Shown one piece after another: positions 15,316-24,408 of a stretch of DNA of 64,000 nt (the first letter of the stretch is position 1; every line of letters begins with the position of its first letter). Source of the stretch: Deltaproteobacteria bacterium (GTDB lineage Bacteria > Myxococcota_A > Polyangia > Haliangiales > SHYZ01); the NCBI GenBank assembly GCA_016210055.1, contig JACQUZ010000166.1, forward strand, positions 55,283 to 119,282, read 5' to 3'. Made by a program: the position numbers and the translations under genes. The notes under the pieces were generated by a model. The model searched no databases and was not told the DNA's origin. It saw only the letters and a program-made list of their open reading frames with translations.

Positions 15316-18234
15316 TTATATGCCATGCGTGAGCAGGAACCAGTATTGGTTTTCCCCTCCGTCGGAAAGGCCGCGTGCGTAGCCTAGCTCGAGCGTCCCT
15401 CCGGCAAAGAAGCCAAAGAGCGTGTCGAGCCTGAGGGCGCCACCAGCGGCCAGGCGGAAATCTGCGAGGTCGAGGGCCTCATTCCAGGCATGGCCGGCGT
15501 CAAAGATGAGGGCCGCATGAAGCCTGCCGACATAGGCGGGCAAAGTCGAGAGACCGACGTCGAGGTCCTTGAGGAAAATCCGGTACTCCGCGTTGAGCAG
15601 CGAGTACTTGCGACCGCGGGCGATTCCCGAGGGATAGCCATGCAAGATCCCGCTCGATCCGACGCGCGTCGAGTTGAGAATGGCCGACACGATGTCCTGC
15701 TGCGGAAGCGAGCCGAAGTAGTAGTCGCCGTCATTTCTACGGCTGGTCGTCTCGATCCCACCCGAGAGCCCCACGCTGAGCACTTGCTTGCGCCAGGGCA
15801 TGGGGAAAAACTCGTGCCAGCGATAGGTGAACTCCAGAACTTCGAACTCAGAGCCCAGCGCTGGATGGCTCATGCGGAGGCCGAACCCCATGGACCTGCC
15901 CTCTCGGGGTCCAAGGGAAAGGGAATGACTCCGTACGCTCGACAAGGACCAGCCCAAAGCGAGTCCAGCCGCCCGACCCGTCTCGGGCAGCACCGGGATC
16001 GGCTTCCAGGGATCCGGCCGAGGCGGGCCGTCGAGGTTACGAAGCACAATGAAGTCATAGGTCGCGGAAATCCCGGACGAGACCTCGGGGCGAGAGAGGA
16101 CGGGGAAGCTGACGGAAGCCAGGGCACCGATGCCCTCCTCGGTGTAGGTTGTGTTTCTCCCACCCACCCACAGGCCGAAAGGACGAGAGATACTCCGGCC
16201 CAGCGCTAGGTAGAACGAGGGCCAGAATTGGTTGTACGAATAGCTCGCACCGAGGCTCACGTCTCCTCGGGCCTCGCCCACCGTCGCGCCCAGGGACCAG
16301 CCGTGGTGGCCGAGAACGTCGTAGCCGCCGGTCCGAAGGGCAATGGCGGATCCGAACGAATCTGCTGTCAGCGACCCACTCCATGTCTTGGGCGCCAGCG
16401 TCTCGAGCGGCCGATAGGGACGCGGGCCATCGATTCTTATCTCGTCGTCGGGAATTCGGATGGGGTCGGGTCGATCGTCCATGTACAGCACGGGCCGAAG
16501 CCAGCGCGCGGGATTAATCTCGATTTCATGCAGGTCATAGCCCTCGGCGTGGAACCCGCTGTAGACCATGTTCTTGCCGTCGGGCGAGACATCGAAATCG
16601 AAGGTGCCGCCGACCACGTTGGTCACCTGCCAGAGGTCACGGGTCTCGGGGTCGATGGCGTAGATGTTGTAGATGCCCGACCGATCACTTGCGAAGTAGA
16701 GCCATTTTCCGTCGGGCGACCAGCATGGCGACAGGTCGATGGCCCGATCCTCCATGAGCCGCGTGGTCTGCTTGGTTCCCGTGTCGAGGACGTACACGTC
16801 GCGGTACCCGCCGGTCGTCCACGCCGTGAACGCTATCTTTTTTCCGTCAGGCGACCATGCCGGAGAGAACACCTGATCAAAACGTCCCGGTCCTTCCCAC
16901 CAGATCTCTGGCTTCCGTCCCGCGTCGAGCGGCAGGATTCCAAGGCGCATCTTTGATCGACCGCCGACCACGAACGCGATCCTTTGTCCATCCGGTGACA
17001 CGTCTGGTACCAGCGCCCGAGTGCCCCGCGTGAGGCGTACAAGTCGCCGGGACGCAAAGTCATAACGATAAAGGTCGCCGAAGTAGTACACGCCCCGGTA
17101 GGGCCCAAAACGCTCGAGCACCATTCCTGATCCGTCGGGAAGGAAGGAGAAACTGCTCGCACCGTCAATCACCGCGACGTCATGGGCTCGACTCGAGTCG
17201 GCGCCTTGCGGCATGGCGCGGTAGCGAGCAGCGCGCTTCCCATCAGACTCATGCCACGCGATCTCTTTTCCGTCGGGGGAATAGCGGGGCGAGTCGTTTC
17301 CCTCGCCGGAACGGGTGAGGCGTCGCCCTTCGACCAGGCCGCGGCGGAGGACGGCTTCCTTCTGCAGTTCATACTTCTGGCGGAGATGCTCGCTCCATTC
17401 TGCGAAGAGTTGGTCGTAGTTCTTGCCGGTGGCCTTGGCCACGGCACCCCCCAGGTCGAATGGGATGGGGTTCTGTCCATAGGCATGGGAGATCCTCGCG
17501 ATCGTCTCATCTCCGTATCGATCCGCGATGAATTTCACGAAGTGGGAGCCGTACAGGTACGCGATGTTGCCGTGAGGGAACGGCCGATAACCCGAGCTCA
17601 TGACGTCGAGCCCAAGGTGCTTCCCTGCGAGGACGGCCATGCGCAGGTACATGTCAAAAATGGCGCTGCGCGTGCGCCCACCAGACGTGCGCTTTGACTC
17701 CTCGTAGGTCGCAAGGCCCTCGATAAACCACCTGGGTTGCACCTGGTTGGGAAGCCAGATCTTGCCGTAGACGCGGTTGTAGGCCTCCGGCAAGCCCGAC
17801 GTGGTGTCCAGGTGCAGGACATGGGCGTATTCATGGACGACGAGCCCAAACAGCCAGTCGTCATGGTCGTTCAGAACAGAGGTGGCAGAGGGCGCGGTCA
17901 TGTACAGGCCGATGACATTGCGCGGAGACGCCATGGCGAAGCCGTTCGCGCCGTCGCTGGTGTCGTTTAGGACAAGGTGGGTTTTCTCGCGGGGAGCGTG
18001 CTGGAGCGCCGGTGACAGGACTCGGTGCGCGCGCTCGGCGACGACTGCCACCCGTCGGCCAACGTCTTCATTCGGCTCGTAGTAGTGGACAACGAAATGC
18101 TCCGTCTCGAGGGTGCGCCATGCTTGGCGCCCATCCCCGGCATGGGCTGTGGACCCCGCGGCCAAGGACGCGACCATGGCCGCGACGAGGACCCTGGGAG
18201 GGAAGCGACGGGAGGGACCGGCTCTTCCACGCAC
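15316..18234 (-). CDS. Metallopeptidase-like / TolB propeller / outer-membrane barrel protein
   Basis: This is a modular exported protein of about 972 residues. A signal peptide (basic start, A-A-M-V-A-S-L-A-A-G, cut after A-H-A) is followed by an M-A-like peptidase domain with zinc motif H-E-Y-A-H (134-138) and a downstream E-G-L-A-T-Y-E-E. The middle has repeated PD40/TolB motifs (S-P-D-G-K, four to six units). The last 400 residues are aromatic-rich beta strands ending in F-x-L-L-T-H-G-I, as in surface-antigen or Omp85-like barrels. A GTG at 18234 best fits the signal peptide. An ATG at 18288 has a strong AGGAGGTGA but would overlap the divergent gene. The substrate is unknown. Confidence 0.8.
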   Translation of the reverse strand: MRGRAGPSRRFPPRVLVAAMVASLAAGSTAHAGDGRQAWRTLETEHFVVHYYEPNEDVGRRVAVVAERAHRVLSPALQHAPREKTHLVLNDTSDGANGFAMASPRNVIGLYMTAPSATSVLNDHDDWLFGLVVHEYAHVLHLDTTSGLPEAYNRVYGKIWLPNQVQPRWFIEGLATYEESKRTSGGRTRSAIFDMYLRMAVLAGKHLGLDVMSSGYRPFPHGNIAYLYGSHFVKFIADRYGDETIARISHAYGQNPIPFDLGGAVAKATGKNYDQLFAEWSEHLRQKYELQKEAVLRRGLVEGRRLTRSGEGNDSPRYSPDGKEIAWHESDGKRAARYRAMPQGADSSRAHDVAVIDGASSFSFLPDGSGMVLERFGPYRGVYYFGDLYRYDFASRRLVRLTRGTRALVPDVSPDGQRIAFVVGGRSKMRLGILPLDAGRKPEIWWEGPGRFDQVFSPAWSPDGKKIAFTAWTTGGYRDVYVLDTGTKQTTRLMEDRAIDLSPCWSPDGKWLYFASDRSGIYNIYAIDPETRDLWQVTNVVGGTFDFDVSPDGKNMVYSGFHAEGYDLHEIEINPARWLRPVLYMDDRPDPIRIPDDEIRIDGPRPYRPLETLAPKTWSGSLTADSFGSAIALRTGGYDVLGHHGWSLGATVGEARGDVSLGASYSYNQFWPSFYLALGRSISRPFGLWVGGRNTTYTEEGIGALASVSFPVLSRPEVSSGISATYDFIVLRNLDGPPRPDPWKPIPVLPETGRAAGLALGWSLSSVRSHSLSLGPREGRSMGFGLRMSHPALGSEFEVLEFTYRWHEFFPMPWRKQVLSVGLSGGIETTSRRNDGDYYFGSLPQQDIVSAILNSTRVGSSGILHGYPSGIARGRKYSLLNAEYRIFLKDLDVGLSTLPAYVGRLHAALIFDAGHAWNEALDLADFRLAAGGALRLDTLFGFFAGGTLELGYARGLSDGGENQYWFLLTHGI

Positions 18235-18262
18235 TTCGGGAGATTGTAGTAGAGTTCGCCCG

Positions 18263-18925
18263 ATGCGCACCCCCTCCATTGCCCTCATTCTTCTGGTCAC
18301 CTCCTGCCAGGCGTCCTGTTGTCCGACGCCTTCTCGCGAGACAAGGCCTGGTCTCGGCGCGCCTGTGCCCCAGGAAAGCCCGGTGTCACCTCCTTCGGCT
18401 CCGAGCCAGCTTGAGGAGGAACCGAGCCCCGAGCCCACGTCTCCGGCGGTGGACAGGGCCCTTGTCGTCCCCAAGGAACACCCGCTCTACGCCCGCGTGG
18501 AAGGGGAGGGCTTTCGTAACCAATGCGACGGCGACGCGGATTGCAAGGTCGGCGGCTGTTCCAGCGAGATCTGCAGCGCCGAGGCGGGGGTCATGAGTGC
18601 CTGCGACGTGCTCGATTTCTCCGTGAAGGGCTCTTCATGCGGGTGCGTGGCGGGCACGTGCGCCTGGTACAAGGCAGGACCTGGAACTGCCCAGGCACCT
18701 GCAGCCGTCTTGCCCGAGCTTCCCTCCCAGGGCATGCCCTGTCCTGCAGGGCGCTGTGCCGAGGGGCTCACGTGCATCATGTACCATGGAATCGCAGGGC
18801 CCAAGGGTCCGACTTTTACGTCCTGCGAGATTCCCTGCCCGCTGAAGGAGTCAATGTGTCCCCAAGGGCAGGGGTGCTTCACGATCGCCGATGGGCCAGG
18901 CCGCGTGTGCAGGCCCGCTCGGTAG
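18263..18925 (+). CDS. Eight-cysteine-cluster lipoprotein
   Basis: This is a 220-residue predicted lipoprotein (lipobox V-T-S-C, Cys15). A Pro/Ser/Glu-rich spacer leads to a Cys-rich domain with C-D-G-D-A-D-C, G-G-C-S-S-E-I-C, then a distant C-D-V and a C-G-C...C-A-W unit, matching the eight-cysteine-cluster pattern found in myxobacterial secreted proteins. A second Cys-rich tail has C-P-A-G-R-C and C-P-Q-G-Q-G-C motifs. Function is unknown; the disulfide-rich mature protein is likely extracytoplasmic. The gene is divergent from the barrel protein gene, with about 28 bp between proposed starts, so they may share a promoter region. Confidence 0.78.
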   Translation: MRTPSIALILLVTSCQASCCPTPSRETRPGLGAPVPQESPVSPPSAPSQLEEEPSPEPTSPAVDRALVVPKEHPLYARVEGEGFRNQCDGDADCKVGGCSSEICSAEAGVMSACDVLDFSVKGSSCGCVAGTCAWYKAGPGTAQAPAAVLPELPSQGMPCPAGRCAEGLTCIMYHGIAGPKGPTFTSCEIPCPLKESMCPQGQGCFTIADGPGRVCRPAR

Positions 18926-18958
18926 CGCGTCGCAGCGCATCTGGAATGCGCGACGCTT

Positions 18959-19438
18959 TCAATCCAAGCGCTTTCCAAGCACCTGGCTCACGTGATCGAA
19001 GCCCAGCTCCCTGTAAAATGCTTCAGCCTCGCGGTTTCCTGCCCAGACCGTAAGAAGCACTTCGACCGCGCCCCGTCGCCCAGCCCACCCGGAGGCGGCC
19101 TCGACGAGGGCGCGACCCACGCCATGTCGCCTGAATTCACGGGCGACAACCAAGCTGTCGACGTGGGCCCGCCTCGCTTGCACCATGCTCGTGGACGGTG
19201 GCGTGTGGTAGATCTGGACATGAACAAGGCCTACGACGCGGGCCGGGCCTGCGTCTTCTGCGACGAGCAGGGCGTCGTCTGAAGAGCGCAGTATCCGCTC
19301 GATTTCGTGGCAGGGACGTGAGATCCCCTTGGGCTTGCGAAAAAGTCGGGGGAGGAGCTCTGCGTGCAGGAAGTCCGACTCGAGGAGGAGCTGGTTCAGC
19401 GCGGCGAAATCGCCGATCAATGCAGATCGTACCCGCAT
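18959..19438 (-). CDS. GNAT family N-acetyltransferase
   Basis: The 159-residue GNAT-fold enzyme probably acetylates an amino group using acetyl-CoA. The motif A segment R-R-H-G-V-G-R-A-L-V for acetyl-CoA pyrophosphate binding is clear, followed by the A-E-A-F-Y-R-E-L-G-F signature at the C terminus. The substrate is not predictable. It is the last of three minus-strand genes (hydrolase, receiver, acetyltransferase) packed with a 4-bp overlap and a 6-bp gap, consistent with an operon. Confidence 0.88.
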   Translation of the reverse strand: MRVRSALIGDFAALNQLLLESDFLHAELLPRLFRKPKGISRPCHEIERILRSSDDALLVAEDAGPARVVGLVHVQIYHTPPSTSMVQARRAHVDSLVVAREFRRHGVGRALVEAASGWAGRRGAVEVLLTVWAGNREAEAFYRELGFDHVSQVLGKRLD

Positions 19439-19444
19439 TGAGCG

Positions 19445-19855
19445 TTATGGATCTTGCCCAAACACCTCGGCGAGGATTTTTTCGACGGTGCGCCTGTTTA
19501 CGGGCTTGCGGATGAAGTACTTGGCACCCAAGAGCAAGGCCTGCTTCTCGGTTTCAAAGCTCTCCTCGGTCGTCACCACGCACACGGTCGTGTGGGCATA
19601 GGTCGGATCCTCGCGCATCCTGCCGAGGAGCTTCAGGCCATCCATGATGGGCATGTTGAGGTCGAGGAGCACCAAGTCGTAGGGCGTGTTTTGGGCGGCT
19701 TTGAGTGCCTTGAGCGCCGCCACTCCGTCTGGTGCCTCGTCAATGATTACGCTCGGGACACGCTTTACCGCAAAGGCCAGGAGCTGGCGCATGGCTGCCG
19801 AGTCCTCGACGATCAACACGCGACGCCCGGGCCTTGCCTGTGCATCTTGGCTCAT
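19445..19855 (-). CDS. Stand-alone response regulator receiver protein (CheY-like)
   Basis: The 136-residue single receiver domain has acidic residues Glu17/Asp18, phosphoacceptor Asp65 (L-L-D-L-N-M-P), the switch Thr in V-V-T-T-E-E and Lys in F-I-R-K-P-V. A short N-terminal extension precedes the domain. The ATG overlaps the stop of the upstream hydrolase gene (ATGA), so the two are translationally coupled. No kinase is adjacent, so the source of phosphate is unknown. Confidence 0.93.
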   Translation of the reverse strand: MSQDAQARPGRRVLIVEDSAAMRQLLAFAVKRVPSVIIDEAPDGVAALKALKAAQNTPYDLVLLDLNMPIMDGLKLLGRMREDPTYAHTTVCVVTTEESFETEKQALLLGAKYFIRKPVNRRTVEKILAEVFGQDP

Positions 19856-20760
19856 GCCGTTGCCCTCATGTGGTCTCCAATCGGCGAGCGGGTATCTTCT
19901 TTTTCAGCAGAAAGGAATTCGAGAATAGCCTGGGACACGAGCTCTGGGTTCTCTTCAGCAGGTGAGTGCCCGCAGCAAGGGATAATTCGTGACTCGGCGC
20001 GCTCGAGGCCGCTGGCGAGCCTCCCTGCCCACGTGGAAGGGAACATGCGATCGTTTTCACCCCAGAGCACCAGGGTCCGCGCCTTGACCGCCGGTAGAAA
20101 GCGGGAGAACACGTCAGGCCAGGCGACTAGCCGAAGCGTGGCAAGACCTGCTCCGACCGAACCCGGTCGATTGACACGTTCCCACAGGTAGTCCACCCAA
20201 TCGTCCGTCGCGAGGGCAGGATCCGCGTAGATCCGCTGGCGGAGGTGATGCTTGATAAGCCAGCGAGACATGAGCTTCGAAAACACGGTTTCTGCAAGAA
20301 TTGGCGTGGACGCGAGGGTTGCCACGGCGCGCGGTAAAAAGGGGTAGACGAGCGGATCGATGACGACAATCCGATCCACGTGTTCCGCGCGCCTAGCTGC
20401 CAAGAACAGCGCGAGCCCACCGCCGAGGGAGTGTCCAATCACCGTGACGCGCTCGACGGCGAGGATGCCCAAGAAGCGCACGATTGTTTCCAAGAAGGCT
20501 GCTGCGCTGTAGGAGTAATCCTCTGGTGCTGGGCGGTCGCTTTCCCCGTGCCCAGGCAGGTCGAGAGCGATGACCTCATGGCCCGCGGCTTCGAGCTTGG
20601 GGACAACATGGCGAAACTGCCAGTGGCTGAGCTGGTAGCCGTGGAGCAAGAGCAGTGGGCAGGATCCGGTCTTCGGAAACGTGTTGGGAGCCCGATCCCC
20701 TGATCGATAGAAAAAAAGGCGTACCCCGTCTACGTCGAGAAGTCGACCCGGCAGGCTCAT
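19852..20760 (-). CDS. Alpha/beta fold hydrolase
   Basis: The 302-residue cytoplasmic hydrolase carries the nucleophile elbow G-H-S-L-G-G-G (Ser near residue 111), an oxyanion-region L-H-G-Y near residue 40, a catalytic Asp in L-W-G-E-N-D, and a final His in C-C-G-H-S-P. The D-L-P-G-H-G-E-S-D segment is typical of esterase or haloperoxidase-type members. The substrate is not known. The ATG at 20760 is the first gene of the three-gene set that also contains the receiver and acetyltransferase genes, which is an unusual partnership. Confidence 0.88.
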   Translation of the reverse strand: MSLPGRLLDVDGVRLFFYRSGDRAPNTFPKTGSCPLLLLHGYQLSHWQFRHVVPKLEAAGHEVIALDLPGHGESDRPAPEDYSYSAAAFLETIVRFLGILAVERVTVIGHSLGGGLALFLAARRAEHVDRIVVIDPLVYPFLPRAVATLASTPILAETVFSKLMSRWLIKHHLRQRIYADPALATDDWVDYLWERVNRPGSVGAGLATLRLVAWPDVFSRFLPAVKARTLVLWGENDRMFPSTWAGRLASGLERAESRIIPCCGHSPAEENPELVSQAILEFLSAEKEDTRSPIGDHMRATA

Positions 20761-20830
20761 TCAAGGGAAAGATACCGCAAGCTTGAAAGCATGTCGATCC
20801 TTGACCGTCACGCCAAGGCGTCCGACACCC

Positions 20831-22651
20831 CTAGCTCACCTTGAGCACCTCGTCTGGGAATCGCTTGGCCATGTGCTCTCGAATGAGCTCCTCGATGGCC
20901 CTGGCAGTCGACAGCTTGAGAGCTTGGTCAGCTAGGGTTCGGGCTTCCTCCATGGTTGAGGCTCGAAGCACCGCTTTCACCACGGGGATCGCCGCTGCGT
21001 TCATCGAGAGCTCGTCAAGCCCCAATCCGACGAGGACAAGGGCCAAGAGCGGCTCACCGGCCATTTCGCCGCACATGGCTACGGGAATTCCATGTGCTTT
21101 CGCAGCCGTGGCCACGTAGCGGACGATGCGCAGGATGGCCGGGTGAAGTGGCTCGTAGAGGTAGCCTACGTGCTCGTTCACCCGGTCGATGGCCAGCGAG
21201 TACTGGATGAGGTCGTTGGTTCCTATGGAGAAGAAGTCGATTTCCTTGGCGAGCAGGTCGGACGTCAGCGCGGCCGAAGGCATCTCGATCATCATTCCAA
21301 CCTTGATCGCCGGGTCAAAAGGCTCACCTCGCGCGCGCAGCTCGGCCTTGCATTCCTCGAGGATAGCCTTGGCCTCGCGCAGCTCACCCACGCCGCTGAT
21401 CATGGGAAACATGATCCGCAATGGACCGTGTGCCGACGCCCGAAGGAGACCTCGCAGCTGTGCCTTGAATAGAGGCCGTCCCTGCGGGGTCAGGCACAGG
21501 CGTATCGACCTCAGGCCGAGTGCGGGGTTCAGCTCGGGGCCCAGGGACTTGGCGAATGGACTGGCCTTGTCGCCACCTAGGTCAAATGTGCGGAACGTCG
21601 CCGTCTTGCCTCCGAGCTGCTCCAGCACCGCCCGTGCGTGCTGGTAGTGCTCGTCCTCCGATGGAGGTTCCGCACGGCCAAGGAACAGGAACTCCGTTCG
21701 GTACAGGCCGATTCCCTCGGCGCCATGGTGGATCGCCGGCGGAACCTCATCGATGATGTCCACGTTGCAATACAGGTGGATCGCCTGACCGTCGAGAGTC
21801 TCGGTGGGTAGGTCCCGGTTGGCAAGGAGCGCCTCGCCAATGGCCGCTTCCCGCCTGGCCCGAGCTCGAAAATGAGCGACCGTTTGGGGCTCGGGATTGA
21901 TGATGACCAGGCCCTCGGTGCCGTCCACGATCACGAGGTCGCCGTTGGTCACGTGGCTGGTGATTTCCTCCAGGCCAACGACCCCGGCGATTTCGTGCGC
22001 CCGGGCAATGATCGCCGTATGGGAGGTGCGTCCACCCACGTTCGTGACGATGGCCGCCACTGCCGCACGGTGAAGTTGCGCCGTATCCCCGGGCGATAGG
22101 TCGTGCGCCACCACGACCGCATCGGGCGGAGGCTGCACGGGCCCCTCGTCCTCACCAAGGAGGTTGCGCAAGATCCGGTCGCCGACGAAATCGATGTCCG
22201 AGCGTCGCTCGCGAAAGTATTCATCCTCGATGGCGTCGAAGATCTTCTTGATCTGATCTACAGTGCGGCGTAATGCCCACTCGGCGTTGATGTGCTCCTC
22301 GCGGATTTTCTTGATGGCCTCATCGACGAGGTGCTCGTCATGAAGGATGAGCTGATGCGCTTCAAGGATTCGGAAGTGGTCCTCACCCTCGCGCTCGACG
22401 AGCTTGCTCTTGATCCGCTCGAGCTGGATATCGCTCTCCTTGATGGCGGCTCCAAAACGGGCGATCTCTACCTCCACCTCTTCGGGGCTGACGTGCTTCT
22501 TGGGCGTCTTGAGCCGCCGTCGATCCAAGACATACGCCCGTCCGATGGCGATGCCCGGGGAAGCTGCCGTACCATGCTTGCGGATCTCTCCTATGGGTCC
22601 TGACGAGGCTCCGCTTTGATCAGGATCCCAGCTGCCCTTCGTCTCCACCAC
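20831..22651 (-). CDS. ptsI: Phosphoenolpyruvate-protein phosphotransferase (PTS enzyme I)
   Basis: Enzyme I takes phosphate from PEP and passes it to HPr. The 606-residue protein has the N-terminal HPr-binding helices, the phosphohistidine motif G-G-R-T-S-H-T-A-I-I-A-R-A (His211), and a C-terminal PEP-binding barrel with P-M-I-S, C-G-E-M-A-G-E-P and S-I-G-T-N-D-L-I-Q. There is no N-terminal GAF domain, so it is PtsI- rather than PtsP-like in architecture. The start is GTG at 22651. It lies downstream of the HPr gene across a 190-bp gap, in a block that also holds hprK, rapZ and two EIIA genes. No membrane permease is present. Confidence 0.95.
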   Translation of the reverse strand: MVETKGSWDPDQSGASSGPIGEIRKHGTAASPGIAIGRAYVLDRRRLKTPKKHVSPEEVEVEIARFGAAIKESDIQLERIKSKLVEREGEDHFRILEAHQLILHDEHLVDEAIKKIREEHINAEWALRRTVDQIKKIFDAIEDEYFRERRSDIDFVGDRILRNLLGEDEGPVQPPPDAVVVAHDLSPGDTAQLHRAAVAAIVTNVGGRTSHTAIIARAHEIAGVVGLEEITSHVTNGDLVIVDGTEGLVIINPEPQTVAHFRARARREAAIGEALLANRDLPTETLDGQAIHLYCNVDIIDEVPPAIHHGAEGIGLYRTEFLFLGRAEPPSEDEHYQHARAVLEQLGGKTATFRTFDLGGDKASPFAKSLGPELNPALGLRSIRLCLTPQGRPLFKAQLRGLLRASAHGPLRIMFPMISGVGELREAKAILEECKAELRARGEPFDPAIKVGMMIEMPSAALTSDLLAKEIDFFSIGTNDLIQYSLAIDRVNEHVGYLYEPLHPAILRIVRYVATAAKAHGIPVAMCGEMAGEPLLALVLVGLGLDELSMNAAAIPVVKAVLRASTMEEARTLADQALKLSTARAIEELIREHMAKRFPDEVLKVS

Positions 22652-22841
22652 CCCCCCCTCCTAGCCACGGTAACCTGGAGCGAGGTCCATGGCGCGATAC
22701 GGCGTCGTCGCCTGCGGTGCGTGCTCCGCCCGGCTATCGCCGGCGGGCAGCAGAAGCTCGGAAAGCTTACGTAGTCGACTAGGCTCCGTCCGCTCCTCGG
22801 CTTCTCCTTGTCTCGCCTGTGTCTCTCGCTCCATGCCCTGT

Positions 22842-23129
22842 TTAGCGCTCTTCACCAAAGCGGTTGCGTACGAGCTCCCCCAGCGCAGTCACGCAGGAGG
22901 CGGCGTCTTCCCCGATTCCCCGCACGCGGATGGATGTTCCCTTGCTCGCCACGAGCATGAGCACGCCCATGATGCTCTTTCCGTTAACTGCTTGGCCGTC
23001 CTTCTCCACCTCGACCTCACAGCGGTACCGGTTCGCGGTCTGGACGAACTTCGTCGCTGCCCGGGCGTGGAGCCCCAGCTCGTTCACGATCTGGAACGTG
23101 TCTTCAACGACGCAGGTCCCGTTGGTCAC
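22842..23129 (-). CDS. ptsH: HPr phosphocarrier protein
   Basis: HPr accepts phosphate from enzyme I at His21 (G-L-H-A-R-A) and hands it to EIIA proteins. It also carries the regulatory serine at position 52 (G-K-S-I-M-G-V), the target of HPr kinase encoded four genes upstream. It has 95 residues from the GTG at 23129, which overlaps the end of the EIIA-Man gene as GTGA. Both sites are intact, so the protein can be a kinase-controlled relay. Confidence 0.95.
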   Translation of the reverse strand: MTNGTCVVEDTFQIVNELGLHARAATKFVQTANRYRCEVEVEKDGQAVNGKSIMGVLMLVASKGTSIRVRGIGEDAASCVTALGELVRNRFGEER

Positions 23130-23542
23130 GCCGCCCCCCCGTCTCCAAGCCGTACCGATCGGATTGCGGTTTCGGCGGCGACGTGCGCCAGCTCGGCCGG
23201 AGTATGTTGCGCGCGGTCGATGCTGGCGATCTTGATCAGCATGGGGAGGCTCAAGCCGCAAAGAACCTCGACTTTCTTCCCCGATCGCTTCAGCTCGATG
23301 GCGCAGTTCGCGGGGGTCGAACCGTGGAGGTCACAGGCGATGAGCACGCCGTCGCCTCTATCCAGGCGCTCTGTCGCTTCACGGATTCTCGCCTGAATAC
23401 TCTCTCTAGGTTCCTTTGGGTCAATGCACAGCGACTCCATGGCATGGGTTGGACCCTCACCAAGCAGGACCCGAGCGGCTGCGAGCATGGCCCTCGCTAC
23501 GTCACCATGCGTCACCAGTAGTACGCCGACGAGCGCACTCAT
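23126..23542 (-). CDS. manX: PTS EIIA component, mannose family
   Basis: This 138-residue single-domain EIIA of the mannose/sorbose family receives phosphate from HPr at His12 (V-T-H-G-D) near the N terminus. The D-L-H-G-S-T-P-A-N segment aligns with the family D-x-x-G-G-T-P-x-N loop. The ATG at 23542 overlaps the rapZ stop as ATGA, so the longer upstream frame is not needed. No EIIB, EIIC or EIID gene is visible, so it is probably regulatory rather than a transport subunit. Confidence 0.9.
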   Translation of the reverse strand: MSALVGVLLVTHGDVARAMLAAARVLLGEGPTHAMESLCIDPKEPRESIQARIREATERLDRGDGVLIACDLHGSTPANCAIELKRSGKKVEVLCGLSLPMLIKIASIDRAQHTPAELAHVAAETAIRSVRLGDGGAA

Positions 23543-24408
23543 GTTCCCCGTACCGTCTCCCCTCCGCTCCCACGGTCCAAGTCGCGGTGCCGGATCGTGA
23601 GAGACCACTTGCCTGAAAGACGCTTGCGCAGATCTTCGACCACGGCGACGGAGCGGTGGCGTCCGCCCGTGCAGCCGATCGCTATTGTAAGGTATGCCTT
23701 CCCCTCCCCTCCAAAGCGTGGAAGGGAAAACGTGAGCAAGTCCTCTATCTTCTTGAGGAACTCCCTCGCGTCTTCGTTCTCCAGCACGTAACGGGCGACT
23801 TCTTCCGACAACCCGGTCTTCGCTGCGAGAGTGTCTACGAAATAGGGATTGGCGAGAAATCGCACGTCAAGGACTAGGTCGGCTTCCGTTGGAAGCCCAT
23901 GCTTGAACCCAAAGGAAAGGAGGGTGACCGAGAGAGTACTTGCCACTCGTCCATAGCGCGCTTGAATGATCCCCTTGAGCTGGTGCGCGTTCAGGTTTCC
24001 GGTGTCGACAACTGCGCTCGCATCGTCCCTAAGTGGTGCGAGGAGCTGGCGCTCACGTTGGATCCCCTCGCGGAGATCGTCCACCCCGAGCGGGTGCCTG
24101 CGACGCGTCTCGGAGAACCGGCGCAGGAGCGTGTCGTCGGCGGAGTCAAGGAAAAGCACTTCCATCGCGTGCCCTGCAGAGCGGACGACCTCCATGGCTT
24201 CCCGATAGCTGCCGAGGAACTCGCCCTCACGTGCATCGATGACGAGGGCCGCCTTTTCCATTTCTGCCTGGCCGCCCAGAAGCTCAACGAACTTGCCGAG
24301 AAGCGGCAGGGGTAGGTTGTCCACGCAGAAGAAGTTCAGATCTTCGAGCGCTCGCAGTGCCGTGCTCTTTCCGGCTCCGGATAGGCCCGTAATTATTACG
24401 ACCTTCAT
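23539..24408 (-). CDS. rapZ: RNase adapter / nucleotide-binding protein RapZ
   Basis: The 289-residue cytoplasmic P-loop protein has Walker A G-L-S-G-A-G-K-S at 8-15 and a Walker B-like L-F-L-D-S-A-D segment. The C-terminal half carries R-F-L-A-N-P-Y and C-T-G-G-R-H-R-S-V. In E. coli RapZ directs RNase E to the small RNA GlmZ and links to amino-sugar control. That substrate is not established here, but the position between hprK and a PTS EIIA gene is a widely conserved neighbourhood. It overlaps hprK by four bases and the EIIA gene by four. Confidence 0.95.
   Translation of the reverse strand: MKVVIITGLSGAGKSTALRALEDLNFFCVDNLPLPLLGKFVELLGGQAEMEKAALVIDAREGEFLGSYREAMEVVRSAGHAMEVLFLDSADDTLLRRFSETRRRHPLGVDDLREGIQRERQLLAPLRDDASAVVDTGNLNAHQLKGIIQARYGRVASTLSVTLLSFGFKHGLPTEADLVLDVRFLANPYFVDTLAAKTGLSEEVARYVLENEDAREFLKKIEDLLTFSLPRFGGEGKAYLTIAIGCTGGRHRSVAVVEDLRKRLSGKWSLTIRHRDLDRGSGGETVRGT

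Noticed and set aside
22661..22858. Small minus-strand frame between the HPr and enzyme I genes
   Set aside because: TTG start inside the HPr end, no Shine-Dalgarno or motif; probably chance.
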